A DNA stretch of 8,800 nt, taken from NCBI GenBank assembly GCA_046727955.1, contig JBKPDO010000115.1:1-8800 (forward strand), in the 5' to 3' direction. The notes beneath the pieces are model-generated. The model did no database searches. It saw only the letters and a list, made by a program, of their open reading frames with translations, and was not told where the DNA came from. This DNA is from DASVXQ01 sp046727955. Lineage in GTDB: Bacteria; Actinomycetota; CALGFH01. The position numbers and the translations under genes are program-made. Of the stretch, positions 4,534 through 8,800 are shown in pieces. Position 1 is the first letter of the stretch; every line of letters starts with the position of its first letter.

Positions 4534-7173
4534 GTGGCAGTCTCGGTCTTGCTGGTCTCCAGTGATCCGCTCCTCGGCAAGAGCCTCGAGGTCCTAGCGG
4601 GAAGCCGCCTTTGGGTGACCCGCATCGACGCGTCGCACCGGTCGTCGATCTGGCCGAGCTGGAGGATGTCCGCGGTGGTGCTGGACCTGGGCGCCGGGGA
4701 GCGGGCTGCCGCCTATTCCTGGGTCCGCCAGCACCACGAGGGCCGCGTGGTGGTGCTGCTCACGCCCGGCGAGCAGGCACCGAGCCTGCCCCCGGACCCT
4801 GACCGGCTGGTGCTTCGCCGGCCACTCAGCCTCCCCGATCTCGTCGAGATCCTAGCCGGCGTGGATGCGGCCAACGGCCCGGCCGGTAGGTCCCCCTCCG
4901 GTCAGGTCTCCCCGCCTATAACCGACCTGGAACCGGCGAACTCCGACTTGCAGCAGACGAGCACCAAGCAGCGCAGGCTCCGACTCAGGTCCCGGTCGGG
5001 CCCAGCGCGTCCCGCCCCGACGGGGGGATCCCACGCGCTGGTGGCCGGGCCCGCTACTGGGGCGGTCCCGGCGACGGGGCCGGCCGCCCAGGCCGCTCGG
5101 CCGGCCGCTCCACCAAAGGAAACTGCACGAGGCCTGGCGGGCTCGGAGGAGACCGCGTCCGAGACGGAGGCCCCCCAACCGCCGACGCCGACCCGGCCAG
5201 CACTGGACGGTCATCAGCCAGCGGCCGAGGAGCCACCTCGGCCCAGCCGGCCACCGGTGGACGACCGACTGGGAGCGCCGCCCAAGCTGTCGCCGAAGAG
5301 CCGGCACTTGACCATCCCCCGCGGGGCCCTGTGGGGAGCCCTGTGGGGAGCACTGGTCGTGGTGGTGGTCGTCGGGGGCTGGCTGGCGCTCGGCCTGTTT
5401 CAAGCAAGGGCGGGCTTGGGCGTCCAGGCCACCGGGTTGCGGACCGAACTCACCAAGGCCGAGGCAGCGCTTCGCCGCGGCGACCCGGACGCCGCCAAGA
5501 CGGCGATACGAGCTGCCTCCCGCAACCTCGACGTCGCCGAGGCCATCACTGCCCGTCGCCCGATGCGGGTAGCTGCCCGCCTGCCCGTGCTCGGCGGTGG
5601 CGTCAGCGACGTCAGGCATCTGCTCGCGGCCTCAAGGCATCTGATCAGCGCCGCTGACCGGGCTGTCGCGGTCTCGGTCCATCTGCAGTCCGGCCGGTTC
5701 GCGGTGCTCGAGCACGGTCGCTTCGACCTGAACGCCCTGGACGACGCGGTCGCTCAGGCGAAGGGCCTGGTCGACGAGCTCAACCGGGTCCGCGCCGAGC
5801 TCGCGCGAGTGCGCGGCGGGCCGCTCGCCCCCGGCGCGGACCAGACCAAGCGCTGGGCGCTCGAACGGCTCGACGAGGCCGTCGCCCGGGCCCAGCCGGT
5901 CGTGCCCACCCTGCAGGCTCTGCCTGCCGCAGTCGGGGCCGACCGCGCCCGGACCTACCTGGTCGTCCTTACCAGTCCCGCCGAGCTCCGTCCCGGCGGC
6001 GGTGTTCCCCTAGCCGTGCTCGAGGTGGCCCTCGACAAGGGCGTCATTGAGGTTAAGGCCCCCCAGGGGGAGATCGCCGAGAACGTCCACAGCGCCCAGG
6101 CGACCTGGTCGGCCGTCGCTGGCGACCCCTGGGCCCGCGGGGGGAGGTTCACCGAGTTCTCCCTGGCCGACTCCTCGCCGCACTTCCCGACCTCCGGCCA
6201 GGAGCTGCTGCGCGCCTATACGGCCACAGGCCGGTCGACGCCTGACGGCGTGATCGCCCTGGACCCATTGGCGATGCGGGCCCTGCTGCGGGATACCGGG
6301 CCGATCACCGTCCCCGGCTACGGCCGGCTCACCGCCGACAACTGCGTCCAGCAGACCACCCACGACGCCTACGTGCGCTGGCCGAGCCGAGAGCAGCGCC
6401 GCCCCTACAACGATGCGCTGCTCAATGCGCTGGTCGAGCGCTTGCTGAGCGGCCGCGACCTGGTCGCAACCGGTAAGGTCCTCGGCGCCGCCGGCGCTCG
6501 AAGGCAGATGCAGATCTACGCGGCTGACCCCGCTTTACAACGGGTGCTCGCCAACAATGGGATGTACGGCGGGCTGTCCCAGGCCGGGCATGACTACCTG
6601 GCCGTCTACACCCTCAACACCAACCGCAGCCGGATGGACTACTTCCAGCGCCGCTCGATCCACCACCTCGTTCAACTCCGGCCGGACGGGTCCGCCGAGG
6701 TTACCCGAACTATCACCATCGATAACGACGTGCCGCCCAACGAGCCCATCCAGGACAGTGCCGAGGTCGGCTACACCTCGGGTCGCGCCGCCGCCGTCCT
6801 CGCCAACTACCTCCCTCCCGGCGCTACCCTGGAGGAAACCACCCGTGATGGCCGCCCGGTCCGGCCCTCTGTGGTCAGCGAGAACGGCCGCCCTCTAGTC
6901 CGGGTTGATATCGATCTCGCTCCTGGTCAGTCCACTAGCTTCACCGTGCGCTATCTGACCCCGAAGGCAGCGCACGCCAAGGCTGGATTCCGCTACCGAC
7001 TTACCGCCGATCCCCAGGTGCTGATCCTGGCGCCTGGCCTCCGCATCGACGTGGTCGCCCCGCCGGGCATGAAGCTCTCCGCCGCCCCCGGCTGGACCGT
7101 GGAGGATGCCACGGCCACCCTCAGCCGGCGGTTCACCGACGCCATCGACACCACCTTCGACGTGCGCGGTTGA
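4534..7173 (+). CDS. Receiver-like domain / TM / DUF4012 protein
   Basis: The 879-residue product has three parts. Residues 1-110 resemble a response-regulator receiver domain: VSVLLVSSDPLLGKSLEVL (acidic D11), VVLDLG with D51 at the phospho-acceptor position, VVVLLT with T77, and RRP-LSLPDLVEIL, where R96 replaces the usual Lys before Pro. Residues 116-263 are a low-complexity Pro/Ala/Gly linker. Residues 264-289 form one membrane span (ALWGALWGALVVVVVVGG...), preceded by basic residues, so the N-terminus should be cytoplasmic. The outside part starts with an Ala/Arg-rich helical region (about 290-345). It continues as DUF4012, with ARTYLVVLTSPAELRPGGG (from about 472), PDGVIALDPLAMRALL (from 570), TADNCVQQTTHDAYVRWP (from 601) and RMDYFQRRS (from 700). 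It ends in a beta-rich region typical of the family. DUF4012 has no established function; it is often seen in envelope or exopolysaccharide settings. The receiver-like part is unusual for this family. No DNA-binding or enzymatic output domain is present. Confidence 0.85.
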   Translation: MAVSVLLVSSDPLLGKSLEVLAGSRLWVTRIDASHRSSIWPSWRMSAVVLDLGAGERAAAYSWVRQHHEGRVVVLLTPGEQAPSLPPDPDRLVLRRPLSLPDLVEILAGVDAANGPAGRSPSGQVSPPITDLEPANSDLQQTSTKQRRLRLRSRSGPARPAPTGGSHALVAGPATGAVPATGPAAQAARPAAPPKETARGLAGSEETASETEAPQPPTPTRPALDGHQPAAEEPPRPSRPPVDDRLGAPPKLSPKSRHLTIPRGALWGALWGALVVVVVVGGWLALGLFQARAGLGVQATGLRTELTKAEAALRRGDPDAAKTAIRAASRNLDVAEAITARRPMRVAARLPVLGGGVSDVRHLLAASRHLISAADRAVAVSVHLQSGRFAVLEHGRFDLNALDDAVAQAKGLVDELNRVRAELARVRGGPLAPGADQTKRWALERLDEAVARAQPVVPTLQALPAAVGADRARTYLVVLTSPAELRPGGGVPLAVLEVALDKGVIEVKAPQGEIAENVHSAQATWSAVAGDPWARGGRFTEFSLADSSPHFPTSGQELLRAYTATGRSTPDGVIALDPLAMRALLRDTGPITVPGYGRLTADNCVQQTTHDAYVRWPSREQRRPYNDALLNALVERLLSGRDLVATGKVLGAAGARRQMQIYAADPALQRVLANNGMYGGLSQAGHDYLAVYTLNTNRSRMDYFQRRSIHHLVQLRPDGSAEVTRTITIDNDVPPNEPIQDSAEVGYTSGRAAAVLANYLPPGATLEETTRDGRPVRPSVVSENGRPLVRVDIDLAPGQSTSFTVRYLTPKAAHAKAGFRYRLTADPQVLILAPGLRIDVVAPPGMKLSAAPGWTVEDATATLSRRFTDAIDTTFDVRG
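5323..5358 (+). repeat. Tandem 12-base repeat in the membrane span
   Basis: Three near-identical 12-base units (GGGGCCCTGTGG, GGAGCCCTGTGG, GGAGCACTGGTC) encode GALWGALWGALV at the start of the transmembrane helix. The repeat is in frame, so a gain or loss of a unit would change the span by four residues. Confidence 0.7.
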
Positions 7174-7215
7174 CAACTTCGCCAGAGTCACAGTCAGGTC
7201 TCCGGGCTAGTATGC

Positions 7216-7258
7216 AGGGCCCCAGACTTCCGGTCCTCACCGGAGAGCTACGGGCCCT
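7216..7258. terminator. Compound inverted repeat, likely two-way terminator
   Basis: AGGGCCC (7216-7222) pairs with GGGCCCT (7252-7258). Inside, TCCGGT (7229-7234) pairs with ACCGGA (7239-7244) around a CCTC loop. The structure is symmetric between strands and begins 43 bases after the stop of the plus-strand gene, between two convergent genes. No T tract follows, which is common in GC-rich bacteria but leaves the terminator role as an inference. Confidence 0.5.
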
Positions 7259-7424
7259 TGCTCGCCCTGTGTGTCTCAACGACGCCATGTGGACTTGGCT
7301 GCCGTCCTCGGGAGGGTGACCGAGCGAAGGCGTCGAGCCGCGGTCTTGCGTCTGGCTCCGTCGGCGCGGATCCCACGATACATGGCCGGGGCGTGGAGCC
7401 GAGATCAGGACTCGTGGCAGAGGC

Positions 7425-7438
7425 GGACGTGGGCGTCC
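7425..7438 (-). terminator. Short hairpin after the PKD gene
   Basis: GGACG-tggg-CGTCC forms a five-pair stem 22 bases past the stop of the minus-strand gene. It is short and has no T run; it may contribute to termination or be chance. Confidence 0.2.
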
Positions 7439-7459
7439 TACGCGTACGGCGCGCCGCCC

Positions 7460-8800
7460 TCATTGGGCTCCAAGGGCGATGTCGGCATGCCAGTACCGCT
7501 TCGTTACGTCGTTGCTGGCGAGCACGACGAGACCGGTCGCGCTCGTCACGTTCTGCTTGGTCGCGGTCACGTTATTGAGGTTGGGTGACGCGGCATCGCG
7601 GATCACCGGAGTCCCGCGTCCTTGCGGGAAGGAGATGTTGCTCATCGGGGAGGTCTTCTCGAAGATCGTTCCGGGTGATCCCGAGAACGGGCAACCGCTG
7701 TCCGGAGCGGTGGCGAAGACGTGGAGGATCCCGTGCTCGGAGTCGAGCACGAGGACGGGCCGGGTGTGGCAGTCGCTGATCCGACCGAACGCGTAGCTGG
7801 ACCAGCTGCCCGTGGCGGGGTCGCGGGCAAGGACCAGGATCTGCGGGGCCGAAGTGTTAGCCCCGGCGTCGTTGAGGCTCGTCTTGACCGCGGCGAAGAC
7901 CCGTCCGGACGGGTCACCCTCGAGCTGCTTCAGGTTGATGTGGTCGTCAGCCATCGCCGGACCCTGCACCGCCGTGCGGCTGGCGCCCCAGACGTCGCGT
8001 GCGTCGTTGTCGTTATGGACCGCGAAATACATCGCCGACGCCGCCTGGTTGCTCCACATCACGCCGATCTTGTTCCCGCCGAACGCGGCCACCGCCGAGA
8101 TGTCGTCCGCGTGGAGCCCGGTCGCCCCGGAAACGGGGATGACGAACGGCGTCCCCCACACCGCGTCGCCACCGGTGGTCGAGTTGACGTAGATCGTTGA
8201 GCTCTGCGCCCAGGTCGCCCACAGCACCCCGGCCGAGTCCTTGTCGATCGTCAAGGTCTCCGACGAGTAGTTGTTGATCTGCACCGGGAAGCCGGCGTCC
8301 AGGCTGTAGGTCTTGGTGGCCGGGTTGTAACTGAATCGGTACAGCCGCGCCGGGTTGCCTGATGCCGCGGTGCCCGAGGAGCTGGCGAAGACGTGGGACG
8401 CGACGTAGAGGTGCGAGCCGTCCCACAACGCGTCCGAGCGTGACTTCGGACGATCGTCCAGGAGCGTACCGGAGTCGACCCACGTCTCGTGCGACCGGTC
8501 GAGCCGGAAGATGTGGTAGGTCTGGCTGGTCGCATCGAACATCGACGCCCACCAGGAGCCGTCGTTCCACCACAGCTTGCTCTCCGGCTTCTCGCCCGTG
8601 GCCGCGTTTCCGGCCCCCGAAGTCGATCCGTCCTGGTAGCCGACGTTGCCGGACGCCGACACCGAGATCAGCCCGGTTTGGGTGGCGGTGTCGCTGCCGC
8701 CGGCGTTGCTGGCCGTCAACGCCACCGTGAAGGTGCCCGCGGTGGTGTAGCTGTGGCTGGGGTTCTGCGCCGTGGAGCTGCTGCCGTCGCCGAAGTCCCA
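7460..8800 (-). CDS. Secreted PKD-domain / sialidase-like propeller protein (partial)
   Basis: The frame is open to the right edge, so the N-terminus and any signal peptide are missing; 446 residues are visible. The first 50 or so are the C-terminal part of a PKD domain: WDFGDGSSSTAQNPSHSY, TAGTFTVALTASNAGG. After a Gly/Ser/Ala linker, the part from about residue 75 to the end is a beta-rich module with repeating aromatic strands: LWWNDGSWWASMFD, ALWDGSHLYVASHVF, VLWATWAQSSTIYV, KIGVMWSNQAASAMYFAV, GRVFAAVKTSLND, RPVLVLDSEHGILHVFATA. These suggest a sialidase-like propeller of about six blades. The only visible cysteines, 344 and 370, are close enough to form a disulfide. PKD domains usually act as spacers or carbohydrate/protein-binding modules on secreted proteins. 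I recall similar PKD-plus-propeller proteins annotated only by their PKD domain; no catalytic residues could be assigned. The stop at 7460-7462 faces the DUF4012 gene convergently. Confidence 0.85.
   Translation of the reverse strand, partial: WDFGDGSSSTAQNPSHSYTTAGTFTVALTASNAGGSDTATQTGLISVSASGNVGYQDGSTSGAGNAATGEKPESKLWWNDGSWWASMFDATSQTYHIFRLDRSHETWVDSGTLLDDRPKSRSDALWDGSHLYVASHVFASSSGTAASGNPARLYRFSYNPATKTYSLDAGFPVQINNYSSETLTIDKDSAGVLWATWAQSSTIYVNSTTGGDAVWGTPFVIPVSGATGLHADDISAVAAFGGNKIGVMWSNQAASAMYFAVHNDNDARDVWGASRTAVQGPAMADDHINLKQLEGDPSGRVFAAVKTSLNDAGANTSAPQILVLARDPATGSWSSYAFGRISDCHTRPVLVLDSEHGILHVFATAPDSGCPFSGSPGTIFEKTSPMSNISFPQGRGTPVIRDAASPNLNNVTATKQNVTSATGLVVLASNDVTKRYWHADIALGAQ

Larger units (their letters stand above)
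7174..7459. other. Convergent intergenic spacer
   Basis: This 286-base spacer lies between the stop of the DUF4012 gene and the stop of the minus-strand PKD gene. It contains a compound inverted repeat (7216-7258), a small hairpin (7425-7438) and a CGGCGCGCCG palindrome (7447-7456). No gene with start signals was found; the open frames are short and of arginine-rich composition. Confidence 0.6.

Noticed and set aside
4852..5619. Minus-strand open frame of 255 codons inside the DUF4012 gene
   Set aside because: Its composition is low-complexity Gly/Arg/Pro and it mirrors the linker and membrane span of the plus-strand gene.
7171..7176. TTGACA at the end of the DUF4012 gene as a -35 box
   Set aside because: The only -10-like word downstream (TAGTAT) is 32 bases away, no gene follows on that strand, and the hexamer is part of the last codons and stop.

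Overview
The window is GC-rich DNA with strong purine-rich ribosome binding sites, GTG/ATG starts and almost only exported or membrane-anchored proteins. This fits a soil-type actinomycete-like bacterium. The Thr/Ser linker with TTSTTLA units in one protein resembles linkers I associate with Acidimicrobiia and relatives; that placement is inference. No RNA genes, CRISPR arrays, insertion sequences or tRNAs were recognised.

Layout. Positions 1-660 are poorly organised: a possible 3' end of a gene (1-138) whose stop codon lies inside a 16-bp perfect palindrome, then remains of a small membrane protein broken by two compensating frameshifts (185-397), then about 270 bases without a recognisable gene. 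A plus-strand pair follows. The first gene is an intact secreted beta-propeller (678-1892). The second, 31 bases downstream (1924-2094), is a signal peptide joined directly to the SSGDSG core of a sedolisin-type (S53) peptidase and then cut off, almost certainly a deletion pseudogene. On the minus strand (2248-3948) lies a secreted protein with a DNRLRE/CBM96-like carbohydrate-binding domain, a Thr/Ser mucin-like linker and a right-handed beta-helix. A 585-base divergent intergenic region separates it from a large plus-strand gene (4534-7173). That gene joins a receiver-like cytoplasmic domain, a Pro/Ala linker, one membrane span and an extracellular DUF4012 region. A convergent spacer with a compound inverted repeat leads to the C-terminal part of another secreted protein on the minus strand (7460-8800, running off the window), with a PKD domain and a sialidase-like propeller.

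Together the intact genes look like cell-surface and extracellular functions: carbohydrate binding or processing (beta-helix with CBM96-like domain), PKD and propeller scaffolds, and a DUF4012 envelope protein. No cytoplasmic metabolic gene is visible. The transcription units are divergent or convergent, so apart from the propeller/S53-remnant pair there is no evidence of one operon. The observations most worth following up are the receiver-TM-DUF4012 fusion, the predicted disulfide-closed permuted seven-blade propeller and the truncated S53 peptidase.
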